Shown: positions 41,612 to 51,239 of the stretch, piece after piece
Numbering within the stretch: position 1 is the first letter of the stretch
How the letters are laid out: each line of letters begins with the position of its first letter
Assembly: GCA_036394575.1 (NCBI GenBank)
Contig: DASWEY010000016.1
Location: forward strand, 1-64,000
DNA from: UKL13-2 sp036394575
Lineage (GTDB): Bacteria; Pseudomonadota; Gammaproteobacteria; Burkholderiales; Usitatibacteraceae
DNA: 64,000 nt
Direction of reading: 5' to 3'
Translations under genes and position numbers: made by a program
The notes under the pieces: generated by a model
Databases searched by the model: none
What the model was told of the DNA's origin: nothing
The model's input: only the letters and a program-made list of their open reading frames with translations

Positions 41612-42376
41612 CTATAGCTGAAACTCGTGGCCGTTTTCCAGCATGCGCGGTTTCCACTTCGCCGCCTCTTTTTCAATTTCACTCATCGTCAGCTGCACCT
41701 CACCCGGCTTCAGATGAGTCACGAATACTTCGACGGGCCGCTTGAGTTTGGACAACTCGCTGGCCAGCATGCTGGGACACAAATGCTTGGACGCCACCGC
41801 AATGCTGCGCTCCTTGTTCGAGAATGCAGTCTCGACCACCAGGTATTTCAGATTGGCGGTGGCGTTCGCGACCTCCCACAGCGCATCGTTGACGGTGGTA
41901 TCTCCGCTGAACAGAAAACTCGCCTTGCCGCTATCGACCAGATAGCCAACGGCGGGAACCACATGATTGGCCGGCACCGCGGTGAACTTGCGCCCCCCCA
42001 GATCGACCGTGCTGCCCACCGTCAGCTCGCTGTAAACCATGAACGGCTTGTCACTATCCGGAATCTGCGAAAAATCCGGCCAGATTTTCCAATTGAAAAG
42101 ATGGTCTTTCAACACCTGCAGTGTGGCTGCAGTGGAGTGCACGGTCACCGGCTTGTCGCGCATCCAGCACACAGTGTCCACCATGAAGGGAATGCTGGTG
42201 ACGTGATCGAGGTGGGCGTGGGTGATAAAGATGTGGTCGATTTTCGCCAACTGCTCGATCGACAGATCGCCCACACCGGTACCTGCGTCAATGAGTATAT
42301 CGTCATCGACCAGCATCGATGTAGTGCGCAGATCCCCCCCGATCCCACCACTGCACCCCAGAACTTTGATTCGCAT
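41612..42376 (-). CDS. MBL-fold cyclic-nucleotide phosphodiesterase-like protein
   Basis: 254-aa metallo-beta-lactamase-fold hydrolase with the metal motif THAHLDHVTSIPF, a later GDTTVND and C-terminal THLKPGE. The layout recalls class II 3',5'-cyclic-nucleotide phosphodiesterases and RNase Z-like MBL proteins. Between the FHA and GAF-ATPase genes a second-messenger role is attractive: GAF domains bind cAMP or cGMP. Substrate is not proved by sequence. The ATG at 42376 fits the family start (MRIKVLGCSGG). About 60 bp separate it from the ATPase gene. Confidence 0.8.
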   Translation of the reverse strand: MRIKVLGCSGGIGGDLRTTSMLVDDDILIDAGTGVGDLSIEQLAKIDHIFITHAHLDHVTSIPFMVDTVCWMRDKPVTVHSTAATLQVLKDHLFNWKIWPDFSQIPDSDKPFMVYSELTVGSTVDLGGRKFTAVPANHVVPAVGYLVDSGKASFLFSGDTTVNDALWEVANATANLKYLVVETAFSNKERSIAVASKHLCPSMLASELSKLKRPVEVFVTHLKPGEVQLTMSEIEKEAAKWKPRMLENGHEFQL

Positions 42377-42664
42377 TTAGGCCTCGTGCGCTTGCGGATA
42401 GCAGACTCTTGGCTTTTGCTGATCGTTGACCGCGACATGCATGCGGATGACGACGCAATCTTGATGACAGCCTTGATATTACAGCGATTATGCGGGTTCG
42501 GCTTGCCAAAAGCTGTGTTCAACCGCACAGCATGGTCGGCACATGTTGGCGTTTCGCGCTTACGATATGTCTACTCGACGGCGGATTGCCGTTCCATAAC
42601 GACAGCGGCGCACCACGCTTATACGTCAGTGCGCCGCGCATCGCATTCATGCGTACAGGCCGTT

Positions 42665-43459
42665 CTACGGCTTGAAGAAAAATTCCATTTTCACGCCGGC
42701 AATCTCGATCAGGTCATGATCGGTCAGCTGCAGCGCCTGGCCGCCCATCGCGGTGCCATTGATAGTCGGGAAATTTGCGCCCTCGACATGGGTGATGAAG
42801 AATCCATTGGGGCGGCGCGTGATGACGGCGACCTGAACGCCGGGCTTGCCGATCGTGGTGAGATTCTTGGTCAGATCGAGGGTGCGCCCGGCAGCCGCGC
42901 CGGACAGTACCTGAATGGCGGCTTCTCGCGCGGTCGGCGAAGCCGCAGCGGGCGTCGATGCAGCGGCGGCGGCAGGTGCTGTCGTCGTCGTTGCAGCAGG
43001 CGCCGCCGTTGCTGCAGGCGTAGCGACTGGCGCAGGTGCCGTTGCAGGTGTGGTGAGCGGTTTCAGATTGGTCTGCGTATCCGATGAAGGCTTGGCCGCC
43101 TCGGCCGCCACCGACGGCGGCTTGCGGATAATCATCGTTCGTTCGAAATCCTGCGCGCTGGCCTGCGCCGGCGCGTCGTTGAAATACTTCAACTTGTGCT
43201 TGCCGATTTCGATCACATCGTTGTTCTGCAGAAAATGTTTCTTGATGGGTTTGCCGTTGACCAGCGTCCCATTGGTCGAGTTCAGATCCTCGATGAACGA
43301 ATCGTTCAGGATGGTGATGATCGCCGCGTGCTCGCCGGACACGGCGAGGTTGTCCACCTGGATATCGTTATGCGGCTTGCGGCCGAGCGTGGTTCGCTCT
43401 TTGTTGAGCGAAATCTCTTTCAGCACCGTGCCATCGACACTCAAGATCAGTTTTGCCAT
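42665..43459 (-). CDS. double FHA-domain protein
   Basis: 264-aa protein with two FHA phosphothreonine-binding domains joined by an Ala/Pro/Thr-rich linker (about residues 115-185). The first (1-95) has the classic GRKPHNDIQVDN, SGEHA and STNGTLVNG loops. The second (about 185-264) keeps the fold but with altered loops (TINGTAMGG), so it may bind a different partner. No Ser/Thr kinase is nearby, but the upstream gene encodes the opposing PP2C phosphatase. About 290 gene-free bases separate it from the phosphodiesterase-like gene; I see nothing clear in them. Confidence 0.9.
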   Translation of the reverse strand: MAKLILSVDGTVLKEISLNKERTTLGRKPHNDIQVDNLAVSGEHAAIITILNDSFIEDLNSTNGTLVNGKPIKKHFLQNNDVIEIGKHKLKYFNDAPAQASAQDFERTMIIRKPPSVAAEAAKPSSDTQTNLKPLTTPATAPAPVATPAATAAPAATTTTAPAAAAASTPAAASPTAREAAIQVLSGAAAGRTLDLTKNLTTIGKPGVQVAVITRRPNGFFITHVEGANFPTINGTAMGGQALQLTDHDLIEIAGVKMEFFFKP

Positions 43460-43562
43460 GGTCTTAACCCTAAGAAATTACTTTCAGATGCGATGGTATC
43501 GCCGCACCGTGCGGATGCGGCATACCGTTAAGCCGTTATTTTACGACTGCCCGTCCTTGAAG

Positions 43563-44387
43563 CTATGCAAACCATGACTTTATCCGCGCCCAGAAGCCGC
43601 GTTCAACCGCAAAGTCCGACACAACCCTGATCAGCATGACGGAAATATTGTCCCGTCCGCCCGCATCATTTGCCGCCTGCACCAGCTGCTGCGCCGTCAG
43701 GTCGAGGTTGGAGCGCAGCGCAATCAGCGTCATCTGGATCTCCTCGTCCTCGATCATATCGTTCAGGCCATCGGAGCAAAGAAGATAAATATCGTCCTCG
43801 AGCACCTCATAGCTGTGAATTTCCGCCTCGACCTCGGGATCGATACCCAACGCACGGGTGACCAGGTTCTTGTTGTGCGATTGGCGCGCATCTTCCCTGC
43901 TGATCAGACCGGAATCGATCTGCTCCTGCAGCAGCGAGTGATCGCGCGTCACCTGCTCCAGCACATCGTCGCGCATCCGGTACAGGCGCGAATCGCCGAT
44001 ATGACCGACCGTCAGGAAATTGTCGTAAAAAATGCAAGCCACCAGCGTGGTGCCCATGCCTGCGCATTGGGGGTCTCTTTGCGCCGCCTCGAAAATGGCG
44101 GTATTCGCCTGCGTAACCTGTTGCTGCAGCAATTGTTGCGACAATGCCGAAGCCTGCTCGCGATCCAAACTCTTTAGCGCATCCTTGGTCCACACTTCGG
44201 CCAAGCCGGTTGCAATCAGCGAAGTCGCCATGCCGCTGGCCACCTCGCCGGCGTTGTAGCCGCCCATGCCGTCCGCAAGTACCACCACGCCGATAGCCGG
44301 CCTGGATTCCACGCAGTCTTCATTGTGCCCACGGACTTTGCCGGGGTCAGTCATGCTTATGATTTGCAGGGCATCAGTAATCGCCAC
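43563..44387 (-). CDS. PP2C-family Ser/Thr phosphatase (Stp1-like)
   Basis: 274-aa metal-dependent phosphatase. Motifs are RGHNEDC, VVLADGMGGYNAGEVAS, GMGTTLVAC, VGHIGDSRLYR, LLCSDGLNDM and GGRDNISVMLIR, covering the dinuclear metal centre. It would dephosphorylate proteins recognised by the FHA protein downstream. The start is GTG at 44387 with a good GGGAGG Shine-Dalgarno. It heads the minus-strand signalling block, divergent from aceE. The cognate kinase is not in the window. Confidence 0.93.
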   Translation of the reverse strand: MAITDALQIISMTDPGKVRGHNEDCVESRPAIGVVVLADGMGGYNAGEVASGMATSLIATGLAEVWTKDALKSLDREQASALSQQLLQQQVTQANTAIFEAAQRDPQCAGMGTTLVACIFYDNFLTVGHIGDSRLYRMRDDVLEQVTRDHSLLQEQIDSGLISREDARQSHNKNLVTRALGIDPEVEAEIHSYEVLEDDIYLLCSDGLNDMIEDEEIQMTLIALRSNLDLTAQQLVQAANDAGGRDNISVMLIRVVSDFAVERGFWARIKSWFA

Positions 44388-44823
44388 GTTGCCTCCCGCA
44401 ACACTGTCTCATTCTGCTTTTGCTATTGCACAACTATCCCGATCACGTCTTAAGGTCACGTTCGTGGGTTAGCGCCTGTTTTGGTCTTCTGCTACCGCTA
44501 TGCCTGTCCATGCTGAACATAGCATTAAATGCTCGCATTTATAATAGCTTAAAAACTCTTTTTAATAAACCTTTCCGGAACGACATCAATGTCATTGATT
44601 TTTAAATGGAAATTGAAAAATTAGACTTGCCGCCGCCAATCCCCGCGAAACCCGAATGCCATCGCCGCAGAGTTTTACCCGCGATCGCATTCAAGCTGCC
44701 GAATTCGACACATTGCCACGCAAATGGCAAAAGTACTTTTCCCCGGCGCCAAGTAGCATGATTGATGGGAATGCGGTCTAATACCGGAGACATAAAATAC
44801 GACAAAAATCAGAGGAGAAGTAT
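44388..44823. other. divergent promoter region between PP2C gene and aceE
   Basis: 436 bp without a supported gene. The middle (about 44515-44605) is AT-rich. A TAAAAT at 44793-44798 could be an aceE -10 element, but no -35 at proper spacing is clear. A good ribosome site GAGGAGAAG lies just before aceE. No riboswitch or small RNA structure was recognised. Confidence 0.4.
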
Positions 44824-47496
44824 ATGGATCGTCCCGTCTTTCTCGAAAACGACATTGACGCGCAGGAGACCCGGGAATGGCTGGATGCGCTGGAAGGCGT
44901 GCTCGATGCCGAAGGCCCGGCGCGTGCGCACTATCTGCTCGAATCGCTGGTCGACAAGGCCCGCCGTTCCGGCGCCAATCTGCCTTATTCCGCGAATACC
45001 GCCTATATCAACACCATCCCGCCGCACGCGGAAGACCTGCTGCCTGGCGACCAGGAGATGGAGCATCGCATCCGCGCCATCATCCGCTGGAATGCGGTCG
45101 CCATGGTGCTGCGCGCCAACCGCGAATCCTCCGAACTCGGCGGACACATCGCCAGCTTCCAGTCGGCGGCGACACTGTACGACGTCGGCTTCGACCACTT
45201 CTGGAACGCACCGTCGAAAACGCATGGCGGCGACATGATTTTCATCCAGGGCCATTCAGCGCCCGGTGTTTATGCCCGTGCTTTCCTGGAAGGACGGATC
45301 AGCGAAGAGCAACTGGAAAATTTCCGCCAGGAAGTCGACGGCAAGGGCATTTCCAGCTATCCGCATCCTTGGCTGATGCCCGATTTCTGGCAGTTCCCCA
45401 CGGTGTCGATGGGCCTGGGCCCGATCCAGGCGATCTACCAGGCGCGCTTCATGAAATACCTCAACGATCGCGGTATTCTCAATACCGAGGGCCGCAAGGT
45501 CTGGGCGTTCATGGGCGACGGCGAGATGGACGAGCCGGAATCGCTGGGCGCCATCGCCCTGGCCGCGCGCGAAGGTCTCGACAACCTGATCTTCGTCGTC
45601 AACTGCAATCTGCAGCGTCTCGACGGTCCCGTTCGCGGCAACGGCAAGATCATCCAGGAACTGGAAGCCGATTTCCGCGGCGCCGGCTGGAATGTGCTCA
45701 AGGTCATCTGGGGCCGCTACTGGGATCCGCTGCTGGCCAAGGATACCGACGGCTTGCTGTCGAAGCGCATGATGGAAGCCGTCGACGGCGAATATCAGAA
45801 TTACAAGGCCCGCGACGGCGCCTATGTGCGCAAGAATTTCTTCGGCAAATATCCCGAGCTCGAAAAAATGGTGTCGACGATGTCGGACGACGACATCTGG
45901 CGTCTCAATCGCGGCGGCCACGACCCCTACAAGGTTTATGCAGCCTACTCGGCCGCCGTGAAACACAAGGGCCAGCCGACTGTGATCCTGGCCAAGACCA
46001 TCAAGGGTTACGGCATGGGCAAGGCCGGCGAGGGACTGAACCCCACCCACCAGCAAAAGAAGATGGATGTGGCGTCGCTCAAGGCCTTCCGCGATCGTTT
46101 CAGCATTCCCGTCTCGGACGACGTCATCGCCGACGTACCGTTCTACAAGCCGCCGGAAAATTCGCCGGAGGTCCAGTACCTCAAGGCCGCGCGCGACAAG
46201 CTGGGCGGTTCGCTGCCGGTGCGCTTCCACAATATTCCCGCGCTCAAGGTGCCGGACCTTGCAATCTTCGAACCGCTGCTGAAATCTAGCGAAGAACGCG
46301 AAATTTCCACCACCATGGCCTTTGTGCGCGCCTTCACCGCCCTCACCCGCGACAAGGAACTGGGTCCGCGCCTAGTGCCGATCGTCGCCGATGAATCGCG
46401 CACCTTCGGCATGGAGGGCCTGTTCCGCCAGTTGGGCATCTACTCGCACGTCGGCCAGTTGTACGAGCCGGTCGACTCGGGCGAACTGATGTTCTACAAG
46501 GAAGACAAGGCCGGGCAGATTCTGCAGGAAGGCATCAACGAAGCGGGCGCGTTCTGCTCGTGGATGGCGGCCGGCACCAGCTATGCCAATCATGGCCAGC
46601 ACATGATTCCCTTCTTCATTTTCTATTCCATGTTCGGCTTCCAACGCATCGGCGATCTGGCCTGGGCGGCGGGCGACATGCAGGCGCGCGGCTTCCTGCT
46701 GGGCGGCACCTCGGGGCGCACCACGCTCAACGGCGAAGGCCTGCAGCATGAAGACGGCCACTCGCACCTGATGTCCGCCACCATCCCCAACTGCATTTCC
46801 TACGACCCGACCTTCAGCTATGAAGTCGCGGTGATCATGCACGACGGTTTGAAGCGCATGTACGAGAAGATGGAACCGATCTACTACTACATCACGGTGA
46901 TGAACGAGAACTACACCCACCCGGCGATGCCCAAGGGCGCCGAGGCGGACATTCTCAAGGGCATGTACCTGTTCCGCGAATCGAAGGAGGCGAAAAAGCC
47001 GCGCGTGCAGCTGATGGGTTCCGGCACCATTTTCCGCGAGGTCATCGCCGCCGCCGAATTGCTCGAACTCGACTGGGGCGTGGTCGCCGATATCTGGAGC
47101 TGTCCTTCGTTCAACGAGTTGCGCCGCGACGGCATGGCCGCCGAGCGCTGGAACCTCCTGCACCCGGAAGCGACCGCCAAGGCGCCGCATGTCACGAAAA
47201 TGCTCAAGGGCCGCAAGGGACCGGCAATCGCTGCCACCGACTATATGCGCAGTTTCGCCGACCAGGTGCGCCCGTACATCAACGACCGCAAATACGTCGT
47301 GCTGGGCACCGACGGCTTCGGCCGCTCGGACACGCGCAAGCAACTTCGCAAGTTCTTCGAAGTCAACCGCTACTACGTGGTGATTGCGGCATTGAAAGCC
47401 GCCGCCGACGAAGGCCTGGTGCCGCTGAAAACGGTGTCGGAAGCGATCAAGAAATACGCGATCGATCCCGAGAAACCGGCACCCTGGACCGTTTAA
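44824..47496 (+). CDS. aceE: pyruvate dehydrogenase E1 component (homodimeric)
   Basis: 890-aa thiamine diphosphate enzyme that decarboxylates pyruvate and reductively acetylates the E2 lipoyl group. The ThDP motif runs from GDGEMDEPES to NCNLQRLDG. Length and sequence are those of the gammaproteobacterial/betaproteobacterial homodimeric AceE. It is the first of three plus-strand genes aceE-aceF-lpdA. The ATG at 44824 is preceded by GAGGAGAAG. Confidence 0.97.
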   Translation: MDRPVFLENDIDAQETREWLDALEGVLDAEGPARAHYLLESLVDKARRSGANLPYSANTAYINTIPPHAEDLLPGDQEMEHRIRAIIRWNAVAMVLRANRESSELGGHIASFQSAATLYDVGFDHFWNAPSKTHGGDMIFIQGHSAPGVYARAFLEGRISEEQLENFRQEVDGKGISSYPHPWLMPDFWQFPTVSMGLGPIQAIYQARFMKYLNDRGILNTEGRKVWAFMGDGEMDEPESLGAIALAAREGLDNLIFVVNCNLQRLDGPVRGNGKIIQELEADFRGAGWNVLKVIWGRYWDPLLAKDTDGLLSKRMMEAVDGEYQNYKARDGAYVRKNFFGKYPELEKMVSTMSDDDIWRLNRGGHDPYKVYAAYSAAVKHKGQPTVILAKTIKGYGMGKAGEGLNPTHQQKKMDVASLKAFRDRFSIPVSDDVIADVPFYKPPENSPEVQYLKAARDKLGGSLPVRFHNIPALKVPDLAIFEPLLKSSEEREISTTMAFVRAFTALTRDKELGPRLVPIVADESRTFGMEGLFRQLGIYSHVGQLYEPVDSGELMFYKEDKAGQILQEGINEAGAFCSWMAAGTSYANHGQHMIPFFIFYSMFGFQRIGDLAWAAGDMQARGFLLGGTSGRTTLNGEGLQHEDGHSHLMSATIPNCISYDPTFSYEVAVIMHDGLKRMYEKMEPIYYYITVMNENYTHPAMPKGAEADILKGMYLFRESKEAKKPRVQLMGSGTIFREVIAAAELLELDWGVVADIWSCPSFNELRRDGMAAERWNLLHPEATAKAPHVTKMLKGRKGPAIAATDYMRSFADQVRPYINDRKYVVLGTDGFGRSDTRKQLRKFFEVNRYYVVIAALKAAADEGLVPLKTVSEAIKKYAIDPEKPAPWTV

Positions 47497-47558
47497 TCCC
47501 GCTCGCGATAAACATACCGAACAATACGTATTTAACAAAAAAAAACAGGAGGATTTGC

Positions 47559-48884
47559 GTGGCAAATCTCGTTGAAGTAAAGGTCCCCGATATCGGCGAC
47601 TTCGCAGACATACCCGTCATCGAAATTCTGGTGAAGGTGGGCGACACCATCAAGAAGGAAGATTCCCTGGTCTCGCTGGAAAGCGACAAGGCCACGATGG
47701 AAGTGCCATCTTCGCAGAGCGGCGTGGTCAAGGAAATCAAGGTCAAGATCGGCGACAAGGTGTCGATGGGCACGGTGGTCGCGATTGTTGAGGAAGCTGC
47801 TGCCGCCGCTGCGCCCGCCGCACCGGCGGCGCAAGCCGAAGCGCCCAAGGCGGCTGCACCGACTGCATCGCTGCCAGCCGCTACGCCGGCCGCTGTCGTC
47901 GCCCCTGTTGTCATCCCTGCTGCCCCCGCGCCGGCAGTGCCGGCGGCAAAGCACGCCGGCGGTGATGGCGTGGTCCCGGCGCATGTTCACGCCAGCCCGT
48001 CCATCCGTAAACTGGCGCGCGAATTCGGCGTCGATCTCGGCAAGGTCAAGGGTAGCGGCGCCAAGGGCCGCATCACCGAGGAAGACGTCAAGGGCTTCGT
48101 CAAGGCCGAACTCGCCAAACCGGCCGGCGTCGCCGGCGGCGGCGCGTTTGCGATGCCGCAGATGCCTTTCGTCGATTTCACCAAGTTCGGCGAGATCGAG
48201 GCGCGTCCCCTGTCGCGCATCAAGAAATTGTCGGGCACCAATCTGCATCGCAACTGGATCACGATCCCGCATGTGACCCAGCAGGACGAAGCCGACATCA
48301 CCGAGGCCGAAGCCTTCCGCGTCAGCACCAATGAAGAAATCGCCAAGAGCGGCGTCAAACTCACGATGCTGGCCTTCCTGATCAAGGCCAGCGTGGCCGC
48401 GCTGAAGAAATTCCCCGAGTTCAATGCCTCGCTGGAACCGGGCGGCGAAAACCTGGTGCTGAAAAAATATTTCAACATCGGTTTCGCGGCCGATACGCCG
48501 AACGGCCTGGTGGTGCCGGTGATCAAGAACGCCGATCGCAAATCGATCATCGAGATCGCCAAGGAAATGAGCGAACTCGCCGCCAAGGCGCGCGAAGGCA
48601 AGCTGTCGCCGACCGAAATGCAGGGCGGCTGCTTCTCAATCTCCTCGCTGGGCGGCATCGGCGGCACTTTCTTCACGCCGATCATCAATGCGCCCGAAGT
48701 CGCGATCCTCGGCGTTTCCCGCTCGGCGATGAAGCCGGTGTGGAACGGCAAGGAATTCGTGCCGCGCCTGATCCTGCCGATGTCGCTGTCCTATGACCAT
48801 CGCGTCGTCGACGGCGCCGCCGGCGCGCGCTTCTCCACCTATCTGGCGAGTCTCATGTCCGATATCCGCAAGCTGGTTCTGTAA
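47559..48884 (+). CDS. aceF: dihydrolipoamide acetyltransferase (PDH E2)
   Basis: 441-aa E2 core of the pyruvate dehydrogenase complex. A single lipoyl domain (LESDKATMEVPS, lipoyl-Lys) is followed by an Ala/Pro linker, a peripheral subunit-binding domain (SPSIRKLAREFGVDLGKVKG) and the catalytic domain with DHRVVDGA. E. coli AceF has three lipoyl domains, so this is the short form. The start is GTG at 47559 behind AGGAGG. The same lipoyl sequence reappears at the N-terminus of the next gene. Confidence 0.96.
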   Translation: MANLVEVKVPDIGDFADIPVIEILVKVGDTIKKEDSLVSLESDKATMEVPSSQSGVVKEIKVKIGDKVSMGTVVAIVEEAAAAAAPAAPAAQAEAPKAAAPTASLPAATPAAVVAPVVIPAAPAPAVPAAKHAGGDGVVPAHVHASPSIRKLAREFGVDLGKVKGSGAKGRITEEDVKGFVKAELAKPAGVAGGGAFAMPQMPFVDFTKFGEIEARPLSRIKKLSGTNLHRNWITIPHVTQQDEADITEAEAFRVSTNEEIAKSGVKLTMLAFLIKASVAALKKFPEFNASLEPGGENLVLKKYFNIGFAADTPNGLVVPVIKNADRKSIIEIAKEMSELAAKAREGKLSPTEMQGGCFSISSLGGIGGTFFTPIINAPEVAILGVSRSAMKPVWNGKEFVPRLILPMSLSYDHRVVDGAAGARFSTYLASLMSDIRKLVL

Positions 48885-48894
48885 GGGTAGCGAC

Positions 48895-50706
48895 ATGGCA
48901 AATCTCATCGACGTCAAGGTTCCCGATATCGGCGATTTCGCCGATATTCCCGTCATCGAAATCCTGGTCAAGGCCGGCGATACCATCAAGAAGGAAGACT
49001 CCCTGGTCTCGCTGGAGAGCGACAAAGCAACCATGGAAGTACCCTCCACCCACGCCGGCGTGGTGACTGAAATCAAGGTCAGGGTCGGCGACAAGGTCTC
49101 CATGGGCAGCGTGATCCTGACGGTGGAAGCGGCTGATTCCGCTGCGGCGACGCCGGCCAAAGCCGCGACGCCCGCACCAGCGCCAGCCGGCGCCCCCGTC
49201 GCGGCCCCCAAGACAGCCAGCCCTGCCCCGCTGGCAGGCTCGTACAAAGGCAAGGCCGACATCGAATGCGAAATGGTCGTGCTCGGCGCGGGCCCCGGCG
49301 GCTACTCGGCCGCGTTCCGCGCCGCCGATCTCGGCATGAAAACCGTGATCATCGAGCGCTATGCGCAACTCGGCGGCGTGTGCCTGAACGTCGGCTGCAT
49401 TCCGTCCAAGGCGCTATTGCATGTGGCCGCGGTAGCCGACGAGACCAGCGCGCTGGCCGAGCACGGCATCAGTTTCGGCAAGCCGGTGATCGACCTGGAC
49501 AAATTGCGCGCATGGAAAGACAAGGTCGTCGGCAAGCTCACCGGCGGTCTGAGCAGCATGGCGAAAATGCGCAAGGTCGAAGTGGTGCGCGGCGTGGGGC
49601 AATTCCTGGACGCCAACCATATCGAGGTCGAGCTCACCACCGGCAGCGGCCAGGAGAAGTCCGGTGAGAAAAAAGTGGTGCGCTTTGCCAAGTGCATCAT
49701 CGCCGCCGGCTCCCAGGTCGTGCGTCTGCCCTTTGTGCCGGACGACCCGCGCATCATCGATTCCACCGGCGCGCTGGCGCTGAAAGAAATCCCGAAAAAA
49801 ATGCTGGTGATCGGCGGCGGCATCATCGGTCTTGAAATGGGCACCGTTTATTCCACCCTGGGCGCGCGTCTCGACGTGGTTGAAATGCTGGACGGCCTGA
49901 TGCAGGGCGCCGACCGCGATCTCGTCAAGGTGTGGCTGAAGATGAACGAGAAGCGCTTCGACAACATCATGCTCAAGACCAGGACGGTCGCGGTGGAAGC
50001 GAAGAAGGACGGCATCTACGTCAAATTCGAGGGCGCCGGGGACAACAACAGCGCACCGAAAGAAGCGCAACGCTACGATATGGTGCTGATGAGCGTGGGC
50101 CGCGCGCCGAACGGCAAAAAGATCGGCGCCGACAAGGCCGGGGTTGCAGTGACGGATCGCGGCTTCATCGAGGTCGACAAGCAGATGCGCACCAATGTGC
50201 CCAATATTCACGCCATCGGCGATATCGTCGGCCAGCCGATGCTGGCGCACAAGGCCGTGCATGAAGGCCATGTGGCCGCCGAAGCCGCCGCAGGACAGAA
50301 ATCGTTCTTCGATGCGCGCGTGATTCCGAGCGTGGCCTATACCGATCCGGAAGTCGCCTGGGTCGGCGTGACCGAAGATGAAGCCAAGGCGCGCGGGCAA
50401 AAGGTCCAGAAGGCCGTCTTTCCCTGGGCAGCGTCAGGACGCGCCATCGCCAATGGCCGCGATGAGGGCTTCACCAAGTTGATCTTCGATGCGGAAACGC
50501 ATCGCATCATCGGCGGCGCCATTGTCGGCACCCATGCCGGCGATCTCATCAGCGAACTGGCCCTGGCCATCGAGATGGGCTGCGACGCCACCGATATCGG
50601 CAAGACCATTCACCCCCATCCGACTCTCGGTGAATCGGTCGGCATGGCGGCGGAATTGTTCGAGGGCGTTTGCACCGATTTGCCGCCGCAGAAGAAACCC
50701 GTTTAG
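48895..50706 (+). CDS. lpdA: dihydrolipoamide dehydrogenase with N-terminal lipoyl domain (PDH E3)
   Basis: 603-aa flavoprotein that reoxidises lipoyl groups with NAD+. Residues 1-80 are a lipoyl domain nearly identical to that of aceF, then an Ala/Pro linker. The E3 body begins with the FAD motif VLGAGPGGYSAAF and the redox disulfide GGVCLNVGCIPSK. It has a GGGIIGLEMG NAD motif and a C-terminal HPHPTLGES with the catalytic His. The lipoyl-E3 fusion is known in some betaproteobacteria and Neisseria. The start at 48895 lies 10 bp after aceF, and earlier in-frame codons overlap it. Confidence 0.96.
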   Translation: MANLIDVKVPDIGDFADIPVIEILVKAGDTIKKEDSLVSLESDKATMEVPSTHAGVVTEIKVRVGDKVSMGSVILTVEAADSAAATPAKAATPAPAPAGAPVAAPKTASPAPLAGSYKGKADIECEMVVLGAGPGGYSAAFRAADLGMKTVIIERYAQLGGVCLNVGCIPSKALLHVAAVADETSALAEHGISFGKPVIDLDKLRAWKDKVVGKLTGGLSSMAKMRKVEVVRGVGQFLDANHIEVELTTGSGQEKSGEKKVVRFAKCIIAAGSQVVRLPFVPDDPRIIDSTGALALKEIPKKMLVIGGGIIGLEMGTVYSTLGARLDVVEMLDGLMQGADRDLVKVWLKMNEKRFDNIMLKTRTVAVEAKKDGIYVKFEGAGDNNSAPKEAQRYDMVLMSVGRAPNGKKIGADKAGVAVTDRGFIEVDKQMRTNVPNIHAIGDIVGQPMLAHKAVHEGHVAAEAAAGQKSFFDARVIPSVAYTDPEVAWVGVTEDEAKARGQKVQKAVFPWAASGRAIANGRDEGFTKLIFDAETHRIIGGAIVGTHAGDLISELALAIEMGCDATDIGKTIHPHPTLGESVGMAAELFEGVCTDLPPQKKPV

Positions 50707-50707
50707 C

Positions 50708-50773
50708 CAACCCTAGCATTGGCGGGCCTTTCCGAGCATTTTTGCTCCGAAAAGCGCGCCAAATGGCGTTCTA
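50708..50773 (+). repeat. dispersed hairpin repeat, copy 5
   Basis: Begins one base after the lpdA stop with AACCCTAGCATTGGCG and ends in the family right end GCGCGCCAAATGGCGTTCTA. The inner arms pair around GAGCATTTTTGCTC. It is likely the 3' hairpin of the aceEF-lpdA message. Confidence 0.75.
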
Positions 50774-50804
50774 ACAAATTTTCTACTGTGAAATCGCTAT
50801 ACAA

Positions 50805-51212
50805 ATGTCCGCTCAAAACTCAACCCTGCGCCGCCTCTGGCTGATCGGCGGCATCGCCATCCTGCTTCTGCTGTGGGTGCTGTCGCTGATCCCGCAGCCG
50901 CCGACCTTCGGCGTGAAAAATGAAGACAAGCTGTTCCACGCCGTCGCCTACGGCGGCACCATGTGGTGGTGGGGGCAATACTGGCCTGCACTGCGCCGGC
51001 GTTTCCAATTGGCGATCGTGTTCACGCTGATGGGCATCGCCGTGGAATTTATTCAGGGCTGGACCGGCTGGCGCACCTTCGATACGCATGACATGGTGGC
51101 CAATGGCATTGGTGTGCTGCTGGGCTGGGCAATGGTGCAAAGCCCAGCGGGCTCGCTGTTGTCGTATCTCGATGACGCGATGCGGCGGCGCGCGGAAAAA
51201 CCGGGGCGCTAA
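50805..51212 (+). CDS. VanZ-like family membrane protein
   Basis: 135-aa protein with about four membrane segments, beginning RRLWLIGGIAILLLLWVLSL. The conserved acidic/His positions of VanZ-like proteins appear in NEDKLFHAVAYGG, the Glu of AVEFIQGW and the Asp-rich FDTHDMVANGIG. VanZ relatives affect teicoplanin resistance in Gram-positives, but roles in proteobacteria are unknown. It stands alone after the PDH operon and converges with the CMD-family gene 27 bp away. Confidence 0.85.
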   Translation: MSAQNSTLRRLWLIGGIAILLLLWVLSLIPQPPTFGVKNEDKLFHAVAYGGTMWWWGQYWPALRRRFQLAIVFTLMGIAVEFIQGWTGWRTFDTHDMVANGIGVLLGWAMVQSPAGSLLSYLDDAMRRRAEKPGR

Positions 51213-51239
51213 AACGCCAGGCGCGACAGTCCCGCAAGA

